Below are positions 1 to 5,035 of a stretch of 5,045 nt of DNA, piece by piece. Within the stretch, counting starts at the first letter, position 1. Every line of letters begins with the position of its first letter. The notes beneath the pieces were generated by a model. That model was not told the DNA's origin, made no database searches, and saw only the letters and a list, made by a program, of their open reading frames with translations. The stretch is from TMED27 sp963922705 (GTDB lineage: Bacteria > Pseudomonadota > Alphaproteobacteria > Micavibrionales > Micavibrionaceae): the NCBI GenBank assembly GCA_963922705.1, contig CAWUJS010000114.1, positions 1-5,045 of the forward strand, written 5' to 3'. The position numbers and the translations under genes were made by a program.

Positions 1-45
1 TTTTTTTGCCACAGAAGACACAAGCTAGATTGTTAACGAGCTCTG

Positions 46-110
46 TCATCCCCGTAAAAGCGGGGATCCCATGCTTAAAGCGAAGAGATCCCGGCTTTCG
101 CCGGGATGAC
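46..110. repeat. Two-hairpin palindromic interspersed repeat (copy R1)
   Basis: The element starts with TCATCCCC and ends with GGGATGAC. It contains two perfect hairpins. The first has arms 48-54 and 61-67 (ATCCCCG / CGGGGAT) around a 6-base loop, and the second has arms 88-95 and 100-107 (ATCCCGGC / GCCGGGAT) around TTTC. A linker containing CTTAAAGCGAAGAG joins them. A diverged copy in the opposite orientation lies at 4865-4930. The element sits about 50 bases beyond the stop of the minus-strand glycosyltransferase gene, so its hairpins may form at that transcript's 3' end, but no T-run follows. It is REP/MITE-like, and the rest of positions 1-162 shows nothing I can assign. Confidence 0.8.
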
Positions 111-162
111 GGTCGGCGCGCAAGGATGCAAAGGGAGCAGGTATACACCGCACATCCTGAGT

Positions 163-1101
163 TTATAGTTTAGGCACGGCTTCTTTAACCGCATCAACCG
201 TCAGACTTTCCATGAGGCACCCGCATGTTTGCGGTGTATAGCCTTCAAAATCAATCAATTCATCAAAGGTTTCAGGTGTCCTGACATAAGAAGCATGATC
301 GCCATAAGGCGCGTAAATATGCGGATAGCTAGGCCCAAAAAGCCCTAATGTCGGAACGCCTGCGGCTGCGGCGCAATGCATGAGGCCGGAATCATTACCC
401 AGGTAAAAGTCACAACGGGCAATCATCGCCGCCGCATCACCGGGGGAACCTTTGGCGATTGCGTCTATTCTTTTATCTTCGGGGATAGCATTGAGAACTT
501 TTTGCGCGTCGTCTTCCTCGCCAGGCGCACCAAAAACAGCAACACGCGCGCCCTCCATGACACCACCCTGCCCCGTCATAAAAGATATAATCTCCGAAAA
601 CCTGTCCGCAGGCCATGTCTTGCCGATCCAGTTCGCTGTTGGCCCCACACCCAAAACAGGCGCACCGGATGGAATAATATTTTGCGCCTTTGTTAACTGA
701 TCTTTCGTCAGCCATAATTTAGGCGATGGCGCAGGTTTAAGTCCCATCACATCCGCACATTGATTAACTTTATGCTGGTTTTTATCGATGTGACGGGAGA
801 AAATATGCTTCTTTTTTCTCCAGATAAGCCGCGAGACAGCAGAATCCCGCAAATCAATAACCATATCCCAGCGCACCCCAACAACCTGCCGCCATAATTT
901 GACCCAATGCCGGTTCCGCTTTTCTTTTTTCAAAGGGATAATTGCTTCCAGCAATGGATAGCCTTGAAACAACGATACAGCCAGAGGCCCGCACGCAATG
1001 GTCACTTTGGCATCGGGGTAGCTTTGCTCGATATGATTAAGAAGACCGGATGAAAGCACTGCATCGCCAATCCGGCTCGATGTAATAAATAATATTTTCA
1101 T
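163..1101 (-). CDS. Glycosyltransferase family 9 (ADP-heptose:LPS heptosyltransferase-like)
   Basis: This 312-residue protein has the architecture of GT9 enzymes, which transfer heptose or a related sugar from a nucleotide sugar to the lipopolysaccharide core on the cytoplasmic face of the inner membrane. The N-terminus KILFITSSRIGDAVLSSGLL (2-21) is the typical family opening, and D13 is at the position of the catalytic aspartate of WaaC-like enzymes. The second Rossmann domain has GVGPTANWIGKTWP (151-164), a likely nucleotide-sugar binding loop, and the family signature GNDSGLMHCAAAAGVPTLGL at 235-254, followed by FGPS. The length is slightly short for the family (usually about 320-350) but both domains look complete. 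The start is chosen from the family N-terminus. The Shine-Dalgarno is poor, with only GGG touching the ATG. A TATGAT box at 1125-1130 could be a -10 but has no good -35. The tRNA-Leu gene lies 105 bases upstream on the same strand. The acceptor sugar and exact donor cannot be told from sequence. Confidence 0.9.
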   Translation of the reverse strand: MKILFITSSRIGDAVLSSGLLNHIEQSYPDAKVTIACGPLAVSLFQGYPLLEAIIPLKKEKRNRHWVKLWRQVVGVRWDMVIDLRDSAVSRLIWRKKKHIFSRHIDKNQHKVNQCADVMGLKPAPSPKLWLTKDQLTKAQNIIPSGAPVLGVGPTANWIGKTWPADRFSEIISFMTGQGGVMEGARVAVFGAPGEEDDAQKVLNAIPEDKRIDAIAKGSPGDAAAMIARCDFYLGNDSGLMHCAAAAGVPTLGLFGPSYPHIYAPYGDHASYVRTPETFDELIDFEGYTPQTCGCLMESLTVDAVKEAVPKL

Positions 1102-1206
1102 CCCTGTAGTCTAAACACTTTGTTATCATATGGACATCAGGTTTTTGTACTCTCATTAAATATTCTTTTAGCAAGCTGTTTTAAAACTACATAATGTACA
1201 AAATTG

Positions 1207-1290
1207 TGGTGGGCGCGGAGAGACTCGAACTCTCACTTCCGAAGAAACGGGATTTTGAATCCCGCGTGTCTACCATTTCACCACGCGCCC
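1207..1290 (-). tRNA. tRNA-Leu (anticodon CAA), CCA encoded
   Basis: Read on the minus strand from 1290, the 84 bases fold as a class II tRNA. The acceptor stem GGGCGCG / CGCGCCC has 7 pairs and the D stem GTG / CAC encloses AAATGGTAGA. The anticodon stem CGGGA / TCCCG has loop TTCAAAA, the long variable arm contains TTC-TTCG-GAA, and the T arm is GAGAG-TTCGAGT-CTCTC. Discriminator A and CCA are encoded at 1207-1210. The anticodon CAA is at 1255-1257 and reads the leucine codon UUG. The long variable arm and the resemblance of the anticodon arm to E. coli tRNA-Leu(CAA) support the identity. Confidence 0.97.
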
Positions 1291-1340
1291 GAATTTCTAA
1301 AAGCATTCTCACAGAGACATTGCATCAAAACAGAATTACA

Positions 1341-1369
1341 TGCATAAGCGTTTCGCCGATCTATTTCAA
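1341..1369 (-). promoter_or_regulatory. Candidate promoter of the tRNA-Leu gene
   Basis: On the minus strand TTGAAA (1364-1369) is followed after 17 bases by TATGCA (1341-1346). This would start transcription about 44 bases before the mature tRNA 5' end. The -35 is good (5 of 6) but the -10 is weak (3 of 6), so this is a plausible guess only. Confidence 0.35.
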
Positions 1370-1372
1370 CAA

Positions 1373-1407
1373 TTATCTGTTATCGTTTTTTAGTGTCTTA
1401 TCTGTTA
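1373..1407 (+). promoter_or_regulatory. Direct 10-bp repeat upstream of the exoD-dsbB operon
   Basis: TTATCTGTTA occurs exactly at 1373-1382 and again at 1398-1407, 25 bases start to start. A shorter echo, TCTGTT, is at 1411-1416. The second copy ends 11 bases before the proposed ExoD start codon. Same-face spacing of about 2.4 helical turns would suit a regulator binding two sites. Chance similarity in AT-rich sequence cannot be excluded, and no promoter boxes stand out around it. Confidence 0.3.
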
Positions 1408-1418
1408 AAGTCTGTTCT

Positions 1419-2069
1419 ATGAATGATACATTAGAAATTGCAGCAGATAATACACCACGAAAAATATCTGAGGTTCTTATTGACCTGAAAACAGAGCTTA
1501 CCGCAGAAAAAGTCTGCACATTTGACCTTCTGCAAGCTTTACATGAACGCGGATTTGGATTTTTACTTTTTATATTCGCACTACCTGCAGCCATTCCCCT
1601 GCCCGGCCTTGGGATTAATATCGTGATTGCTTTGCCACTTTTATTTCTGACCGCGCAGCAAGCTTTGGGGCGGCATTCGATATGGATTCCAAACTGGATG
1701 AAATATAAATCCATCAGCAAGCAACAATTCGAAACAATTGTCGATAAATCGCTGCCGCTGATTAAACGCGCAGAGTTTTTTGTACGCCCGCGTTTAGGGT
1801 TTATTACGCAAGATCCATGCTCTATTTTAATCGGGCTTTTGGGGCTTTTGATGGCATTATCTATTTGTGTGCCGCTGCCACTAACCAATACCGTTCCTGC
1901 GATGGGCATTGCACTTATGGCACTTGGTGTTGTCATGCGTGACGGGCTGGCGGTGATTGGCGGGGCAATTTTAGGCACGGCATGGGTTTTCATGATCTTT
2001 TTTGTGATTATATTCTTAGGAGTAGAAGGCGTTGACCTTGTGAAGGAAACTATAAAAGGCTGGCTATGA
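1419..2069 (+). CDS. exoD: ExoD-family exopolysaccharide synthesis membrane protein
   Basis: This 216-residue integral membrane protein matches the ExoD family. Rhizobial ExoD is known for a role in exopolysaccharide production, nodule invasion and alkali tolerance, but its biochemical activity is not defined. After a polar N-terminus (1-44, with LLQALHERG at 37-45) comes GFGFLLFIFALPAAIPLPG (45-63), the most family-typical stretch, then a second hydrophobic segment to about 79. The cytoplasmic-looking loop has IWIPNWM (88-94), then RPRLG at 123-127. Further hydrophobic segments run at about 135-152, 155-173 and 178-202, with PLPLTNTVPAMGIALMALG (152-170) also characteristic. The frame stays open upstream through the antisense of the tRNA gene, but that part is unlike the family. 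The ATG at 1419 is the sensible start, though its ribosome site (AAAG) is weak. The stop overlaps the next start as ATGA, implying translational coupling with dsbB. Confidence 0.88.
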   Translation: MNDTLEIAADNTPRKISEVLIDLKTELTAEKVCTFDLLQALHERGFGFLLFIFALPAAIPLPGLGINIVIALPLLFLTAQQALGRHSIWIPNWMKYKSISKQQFETIVDKSLPLIKRAEFFVRPRLGFITQDPCSILIGLLGLLMALSICVPLPLTNTVPAMGIALMALGVVMRDGLAVIGGAILGTAWVFMIFFVIIFLGVEGVDLVKETIKGWL

Positions 2070-2608
2070 TTGGTTTGATTAAAAAGCTGCTATCCTGCCC
2101 CGTTGCAATATTTGGTGGCATTGCGGGGGTGAGTGCTTTTTCCCTTATTGCTGCTTTATATTCAGAAGTTGCGCTTGGGCTGGAGCCATGCATTCTCTGC
2201 ATTTATCAACGGCTTCCGTTTGTAATTGCTCTCTTTTTGGGAATATCAGGACTGGCTTTACGAAACAAACCGCAGATTTGCGATGCCATCCTCGGGGTTT
2301 TGGCCGTTAATTTCATGACCAATACAGGCATTGCAACTTATCATACCGGCGTTGAACAAAAATGGTGGGCATCCTCCGTTGAAGGCTGCGCCGTTCCGGA
2401 TTTTACCGATACATCACAGCAAAGCATTTTAGAAAATATATTAAGCGCACCGACTGCAAATTGCGCAGATATCCCCTGGCAAGACCCTATCCTCGGGCTT
2501 TCGATGGCGAATTATAATGTTATGCTCTGCCTGGGCATTTTTGCAGCATGTTTGTTGTCGATATGGGTGCGAAATTCTATCCCGCAAAGACTTGAAACAC
2601 AGTCATAA
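2066..2608 (+). CDS. dsbB: Disulfide bond formation protein B (DsbB)
   Basis: This 180-residue protein is a DsbB-type inner-membrane quinone reductase, which reoxidises the periplasmic thiol oxidase DsbA and passes the electrons to quinone. The first periplasmic loop carries the CxxC pair C42 and C45 in EPCILCIYQRLPF (40-52), the family hallmark. The second loop carries C108 (VEGC) and C133 (ANCADIPW), the pair that exchanges with DsbA. Four hydrophobic segments are visible at about 13-34, 48-66, 72-91 and 149-167, and GLSMANYN (144-151) before the last one is typical. All four catalytic cysteines are present, so it should be active. It overlaps the ExoD gene by four bases, with AAGG seven bases upstream of its ATG inside that gene. 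No dsbA is in the window. The last 32 bases overlap, tail to tail, a small minus-strand gene. Confidence 0.94.
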   Translation: MIGLIKKLLSCPVAIFGGIAGVSAFSLIAALYSEVALGLEPCILCIYQRLPFVIALFLGISGLALRNKPQICDAILGVLAVNFMTNTGIATYHTGVEQKWWASSVEGCAVPDFTDTSQQSILENILSAPTANCADIPWQDPILGLSMANYNVMLCLGIFAACLLSIWVRNSIPQRLETQS

Positions 2609-2699
2609 CAGCGAGTGCCATTGCTCCGTGAAACAAGAAAAAACCAATTGATTGTTTCAATGTGCGTTTCTTTGCGAAATCAAATAAATCGTCAAACAT
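2577..2699 (-). CDS. Small 40-residue single-pass membrane protein, related to the N-terminus of the 117-residue neighbour
   Basis: The reading frame encodes 40 residues, beginning MFDDLFDFAKKRTLKQSIGF and ending in a hydrophobic segment (17-39) just before TAG. A good ribosome site, AAAGGA (2707-2712), stands seven bases before the ATG. Aligned without gaps to the first 40 residues of the protein at 3330-3683, it shares 11 identical positions. These are M1, F2, L5, A9, R12, G19, F20, L22, F23, H24 and T33, with several conservative changes. The predicted form is a short amphipathic, positively charged N-terminus and one transmembrane helix. It could be an independent small protein or the remnant of a longer paralogue. 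The frame ends inside the antisense of dsbB, so no continuation is visible. Its function is unknown, and dsbB lies convergently with a 32-base overlap. Confidence 0.6.
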   Translation of the reverse strand: MFDDLFDFAKKRTLKQSIGFFLFHGAMALAVMTVFQVFAG

Positions 2700-2738
2700 G
2701 AGACCGTCCTTTATGCAGTGCAGTTCTTCAAAAGGACA

Positions 2739-2766
2739 AGTAACGCAAATCAACGCACATTGTCAA
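2739..2766 (-). promoter_or_regulatory. Candidate promoter of the 40-residue gene
   Basis: Minus-strand TTGACA (2761-2766) is a perfect -35. Sixteen bases on, GTTACT (2739-2744) is a mediocre -10 (3 of 6). Transcription would begin near 2732, giving a leader of about 33 bases that contains the ribosome site. The box lies just past the stop of the 67-residue gene, so the small gene could be transcribed separately as well as by read-through. Confidence 0.35.
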
Positions 2767-2775
2767 TATTTATGT

Positions 2776-2979
2776 CTAAAAAGCCTCAAAGCGAAGCATG
2801 TTTTGCAGCGCTGGTTTTGGCTTTTTTTGGGCAAGGCGTGCTCTTTGTTGTGCTGTATATTCGGCAATTTCACGAGGATCAGCCCCCCCCAAAACAGCAA
2901 CTTTGTCAATATTATTTCCTGCAGTTTCAAAACCACCTTTTAGATTATCTTCGCCTTCTTCTATTTCTATTGTGTCCAT
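2776..2979 (-). CDS. Hypothetical 67-residue protein
   Basis: I do not recognise this protein. It is supported by a strong ribosome site, AAAGGAG (2988-2994), eight bases before the ATG. It also reads as a plausible soluble protein, whereas the plus-strand frames over it lack such a site. The N-terminus is acidic (MDTIEIEEGED), a glycine- and alanine-containing middle (NNIDKVAVLGGADPREIAEY, 22-41) follows, and the C-terminus is basic (RARLAQKKPKP, 46-56). There is no membrane segment, signal peptide or cysteine. Codons 30-33 contain a run of eight G on the coding strand (eight C at 2883-2890), so a one-base indel there, real or a sequencing error, would change the C-terminus. The 40-residue gene follows 76 bases downstream on the same strand. 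Confidence 0.6.
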   Translation of the reverse strand: MDTIEIEEGEDNLKGGFETAGNNIDKVAVLGGADPREIAEYTAQQRARLAQKKPKPALQNMLRFEAF

Positions 2980-2994
2980 GACTTATTCTCCTTT

Positions 2995-3277
2995 TTTAAA
3001 TGTCAAAAACAATGTGAGATTTAAACCAGACATTCCAAAACACAACAGCAAAAATCTGCATAAAAGATATGCAATTTTGTTTATTTGACATCTTGGATTT
3101 GGCGATTAAAAATTTGAAAAAAGGATAATAATACAACCAAAGATAACAAATACTGAGCACGGACAGTGCCATGCAAGATACAGGCGCAGATGTTCAACAG
3201 CTTTTGTTGGATGAATTAGGCTCCCGCGCAAAGCTGTAGCTACAAGTGCTATCGCCGGCAGCCTTGCACGGGATCAT
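2995..3277. other. Intergenic gap with a GC-richer structured patch, no gene identified
   Basis: Positions 2995-3150 are AT-rich and include a small inverted repeat TGCATA-AAAGA-TATGCA (3057-3073). Positions 3156-3275 are visibly richer in G and C and contain several complementary segments. GCAC/GTGC is at 3157-3160 and 3166-3169. TGCAAG (3172-3177) can pair with CTTGCA (3263-3268). GCAAAGCTG (3228-3236) can pair with the overlapping CAGCCTTGC (3259-3267) with one mismatch. The last two pairings exclude each other. A 22-codon plus-strand frame (3171-3239) has no convincing ribosome site. The patch could be a small RNA, a leader of the 67-residue gene, or a gene remnant; nothing identifies it. 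Confidence 0.4.
3085..3112 (+). promoter_or_regulatory. Candidate plus-strand promoter in the gap
   Basis: TTGACA (3085-3090) is followed after 16 bases by TAAAAA (3107-3112), 4 of 6 to the -10 consensus. No protein gene lies downstream on this strand before 3305, so if active it would make a non-coding transcript through the GC-richer patch at 3156-3275. The sequence is AT-rich, so chance matches are likely. Confidence 0.25.
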
Positions 3278-3305
3278 AAAAAAGCCGGGTTTTAGATACC
3301 CGGCT
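3278..3305 (-). terminator. Rho-independent terminator of the 117-residue membrane protein gene
   Basis: Read on the minus strand, AGCCGGGT (3298-3305) pairs perfectly with ACCCGGCT (3283-3290) around a 7-base loop, followed at once by a run of T (complement of the A-run 3278-3283). It lies 24 bases past the stop codon at 3330. On the plus strand there is no T-run, so it works in one direction only. Confidence 0.9.
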
Positions 3306-3329
3306 CCTTCATAATTTATCGCTGATTGC

Positions 3330-3683
3330 TTACTTTCCCAAAGTGGTGAGGTAAGCAACAACCACCATGCCGAGCATGACATTCACCGTATAGGCGAGAT
3401 ACACACCGACAAGGGCGATCACAACAGACATAATGTCATTGGTCAGCTTTTTACCCGTCAGGATCATGCTGGAGAGAATCAGTGTCCAGCCTGCGCCGAC
3501 AAGGGTATGGATTTCACCGCCATCAAAAAAACTACCGACAACGCCGTCGATAATCCCAAAGCTCACCAGATAGTGACCCAGGAAAGTTGATATACCGACC
3601 AGCAGCATGACATGGAAGAGATAAAACCCCATGGCACCTGTGATCGAGCGATGATGTGCAAGATTTGTTAAATGTGTAAACAT
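3330..3683 (-). CDS. Hypothetical 117-residue integral membrane protein
   Basis: The protein belongs to no family I can name. It begins MFTHLTNLAHHRSITGAMGF and is mostly hydrophobic. Likely membrane segments are at about 17-43, 59-77 and 84-113, the last long enough for two passes. Short polar connections include SFFDGGEIH (51-59) and TGKKLTND (76-83). The open frame extends upstream to an ATG at 3761. However, an ideal ribosome site AAAGGAGG (3690-3697) six bases before the ATG at 3683 decides for the shorter form, and the 40-residue relative at 2577-2699 starts at the same alignment position. A terminator follows directly. Upstream lie a palindromic repeat and the HNH gene on the same strand, so it is probably a single-gene unit. 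No catalytic motif is visible. Confidence 0.82.
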   Translation of the reverse strand: MFTHLTNLAHHRSITGAMGFYLFHVMLLVGISTFLGHYLVSFGIIDGVVGSFFDGGEIHTLVGAGWTLILSSMILTGKKLTNDIMSVVIALVGVYLAYTVNVMLGMVVVAYLTTLGK

Positions 3684-3689
3684 AACAAT

Positions 3690-3697
3690 CCTCCTTT
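3690..3697 (-). promoter_or_regulatory. Ribosome binding site that fixes the start of the 117-residue gene
   Basis: AAAGGAGG on the minus strand, six bases before the ATG at 3683, is near-perfectly complementary to the 16S rRNA 3' end. The alternative upstream ATG at 3761 has only an A/T-rich stretch before it. Confidence 0.85.
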
Positions 3698-3771
3698 CGT
3701 TGCACGTTATTGCGCAAACTCTTTTCAGTGAGCTTGCCCTAAAAACTGAACTTTTCTTCATAATTTTTTAT

Positions 3772-3892
3772 GTCATCCCATTGGCGCCTGCAAAGCAGGC
3801 TTGCGCAAACGGGATCCATATGTGTGAAGCTTTGCTTCACACTTCACCTGATCCCCGCTGTTTTAACAGGCTTCGCCTGTCGCGGGGATGAC
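3772..3892. repeat. Three-hairpin palindromic element (R2) with GTCATCCC / GGGATGAC ends
   Basis: The 121-base element starts with GTCATCCC (3772-3779) and ends with GGGATGAC (3885-3892). Inside are three hairpins. The left has stem GCCTGC/GCAGGC (3786-3791, 3795-3800) inside ATCCC/GGGAT. The centre is GTGTGAAGC / GCTTCACAC (3822-3830, 3834-3842), nine perfect pairs. The right is ATCCCCGC/GCGGGGAT (3851-3858, 3882-3889), itself enclosing ACAGGC/GCCTGT (3866-3871, 3875-3880). It shares its ends with the repeat at 46-110 but has longer, branched arms. It ends 11 bases beyond the HNH stop codon and about 90 bases upstream of the membrane protein start, so it may shape the 3' end of the HNH transcript. 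Confidence 0.82.
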
Positions 3893-3903
3893 AGTCTTAT
3901 ATT

Positions 3904-4482
3904 TTAAGCATCAACCAATTCCGTATCCCAATAGAGAAAATCTCCCCAGCTTTCATGCAGGAAATTGGGCGGAAATTTTCGTCCATGGCTCTGCAATTCA
4001 TGGATACTTGGCTGCACCGGCTCTTTCAGCGGATGCATATTCACCTCATGCGGCATTTTACTGCCTTTCGCGGTATTACATCCGCGGCATGCTGCTACAA
4101 TATTCTCCCATTCCGTTCGCCCGCCTCTGGCGCGCGGGATCACATGATCGAATGTCAGCTCATGTGTTTTAAAGTCATTGCCGCAATACTGGCATTGCCA
4201 TTGATCGCGCAGGAACACATTAAAGCGTGTAAAAGCGGGTTTGCGTTCAATATGAACATATTCATTGAGCGCCAGCACGCTCGGTAAATTCATCTCCCAG
4301 CTCGGCGAGTGCACCTTTTGCTCATATTCCGAGATCACCGTCACGCTTCCTCGAAAAATGGCCTTAACAGCATCCTGCCAAGGCCATATAGAAAGCGGAA
4401 AGTAACTAAGCGGCCTGTAATCGGCATTTAATATTAGTGCCGGGCATTGCTCCAGCGGCGCATGTGATGTTGCGGTATTCAC
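3904..4482 (-). CDS. HNH endonuclease family protein
   Basis: This 192-residue protein carries a zinc-type HNH nuclease domain, a metal-dependent DNA-cleaving fold. The domain runs from about 90 to 140. It has CQYC (C97, C100), FDHVIPRARGG (111-121) with D112-H113 as the metal and catalytic pair, N127 in WENIV, and CRGCN (132-136) with C132 and C135 as the second zinc pair and N136. The N-terminal part (LILNADYRPLSYFPLSIWPW, 16-35) and the C-terminal FLYWDTELVDA ending match the stand-alone HNH proteins that are widespread in Alphaproteobacteria as single housekeeping-like genes. Their biological role is not established. All motif residues are intact. The start is GTG, fixed by GAGGAG six bases upstream. 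No methyltransferase, intein, intron or phage gene is nearby, so a restriction or homing role has no support here. Confidence 0.92.
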   Translation of the reverse strand: MNTATSHAPLEQCPALILNADYRPLSYFPLSIWPWQDAVKAIFRGSVTVISEYEQKVHSPSWEMNLPSVLALNEYVHIERKPAFTRFNVFLRDQWQCQYCGNDFKTHELTFDHVIPRARGGRTEWENIVAACRGCNTAKGSKMPHEVNMHPLKEPVQPSIHELQSHGRKFPPNFLHESWGDFLYWDTELVDA

Positions 4483-4488
4483 GGCGTT

Positions 4489-4494
4489 CTCCTC
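4489..4494 (-). promoter_or_regulatory. Ribosome binding site supporting the GTG start of the HNH gene
   Basis: GAGGAG on the minus strand lies six bases before GTG at 4480-4482. No ATG in frame nearby has an equal site, so the GTG start is well supported. Confidence 0.8.
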
Positions 4495-4497
4495 TTC

Positions 4498-4862
4498 ATA
4501 TCCGTTGTTGCCACGGTGGAGGCAGACCGTCGGTGGGAGTCTATTTTACCTGCTCTGTACTGAATAAAGGGAGCAAATAAAATATTAGGCCGCCTCGCGT
4601 ACTGATATTTATACTATATCATATTTGAGAGGAGCAGCGAAGTTTTCCCGCTTTTATACACAAAGTTTTTATGCTGCGGCGCGTCGTTTTCCGTATTGCA
4701 AAAATGTTGCGCTATGGTGCAGCAAAGCAAATAAATTCAATGGGTTATACTGTATAAATTGTGTGTATGCGTCATTGCGAGCCATGGCGATTGCATTTGA
4801 AATCGTGATTTGTAAAAACCATAGTGATCCCACTCCCTCTCTTGTCACCCCATCCCCCACAG
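4498..4862. other. Intergenic region without a convincing gene
   Basis: The stretch upstream of the HNH gene is AT-rich at 4545-4760. Near 4511-4534 two short GC-rich inverted repeats occur, including ACGGT (4513-4517) with ACCGT (4526-4530), which would lie in the HNH leader. A plus-strand frame opening with TTG at 4625 runs into the repeat at 4865 and has no family-like sequence. GTCATTGCGA at 4771-4780 is a partial repeat end. No clear HNH promoter was found. Confidence 0.5.
4771..4780. repeat. Partial GTCATTGCGA repeat end
   Basis: The ten bases GTCATTGCGA equal the terminus of the full repeat at 4959-5020. The following sequence (GCCATGGCGATTGC) is only loosely like a repeat body and no inverted partner terminus follows, so this is a degenerate or truncated copy. 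Confidence 0.45.
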
Positions 4863-4864
4863 AT

Positions 4865-4930
4865 GTCATCCCGGCGAATGCCGGGATCTCTTCGCTTTAA
4901 GGATGAGATCCCCGCAAAAGCGGCGTAATC
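4865..4930. repeat. Palindromic repeat (copy R3), inverted relative to the copy at 46-110
   Basis: The left hairpin is perfect: ATCCCGGC / GCCGGGAT (4868-4875, 4880-4887) around GAAT, preceded by GTC. The linker CTCTTCGCTTTAAG matches the reverse complement of the linker in the copy at 46-110. The right hairpin is decayed: ATCCCCG (4908-4914) faces CGGCGTAAT instead of CGGGGATGAC. It is thus a partly degraded member of the same family in opposite orientation. Confidence 0.78.
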
Positions 4931-4958
4931 GCAAGAAACCCTAAAGCCAACCCAGTTC

Positions 4959-5020
4959 GTCATTGCGAGGAGGCAGAGCCGACGAAGCAATCTAGATTGC
5001 TTCACTACGTTCGCAATGAC
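4959..5020. repeat. GTCATTGCGA...TCGCAATGAC palindromic repeat (R4)
   Basis: The 62-base element has 10-base perfect inverted ends, GTCATTGCGA (4959-4968) and TCGCAATGAC (5011-5020). Its core is a 20-base perfect palindrome at 4984-5003, GAAGCAATC-TA-GATTGCTTC. Repeats with these ends are common in Alphaproteobacteria and some other bacteria. It is a different family from the GTCATCCC elements, although both begin with GTCAT. Confidence 0.85.
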
Positions 5021-5035
5021 GGATAACAGGAGAAT

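Noticed and set aside
1207..1290. tRNA-Leu as an attachment site for a mobile element
   Set aside because: No integrase gene or repeated tRNA 3' end is present in the window, and the neighbouring genes look like ordinary chromosomal genes.
1194..1418. Upstream extension of the ExoD reading frame across the tRNA-Leu gene
   Set aside because: The frame is open by chance through the antisense of the tRNA. The translation there has no family resemblance, and ExoD proteins start near the ATG at 1419.
2630..2658. GAAACAA...TTGTTTC inverted repeat as a dsbB terminator
   Set aside because: The loop is long, the stem is AT-rich and no T-run follows on the plus strand. It lies within the coding sequence of the 40-residue gene.
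2662..3088. Overlapping plus-strand reading frames downstream of dsbB
   Set aside because: They lack good ribosome sites and read as low-complexity or hydrophobic translations of the opposite strand. The minus-strand frames have clear ribosome sites.
3171..3239. Plus-strand 22-codon frame beginning MQDTGADVQQ
   Set aside because: Its only possible ribosome site is a weak GGA and the length is too short to judge. Kept only as part of the unexplained patch.
3194..3382. Minus-strand 62-codon frame
   Set aside because: It runs across the terminator hairpin and the end of the 117-residue gene in another frame, with no plausible protein character.
3684..3761. A 26-residue N-terminal extension of the 117-residue membrane protein
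   Set aside because: The extension has no ribosome site at its ATG, whereas the internal ATG at 3683 has an ideal one and matches the start of the 40-residue relative.
3904..4482. HNH protein as part of a restriction, CRISPR or homing system
   Set aside because: No methyltransferase, Cas gene, spacer array, intron or intein is nearby. Stand-alone HNH proteins of this kind are common in Alphaproteobacteria.
4625..4900. Plus-strand 91-codon frame with a TTG start
   Set aside because: Its C-terminal part (DVIPANAGI) is the translation of the palindromic repeat, a frequent false gene. The rest has no recognisable features.
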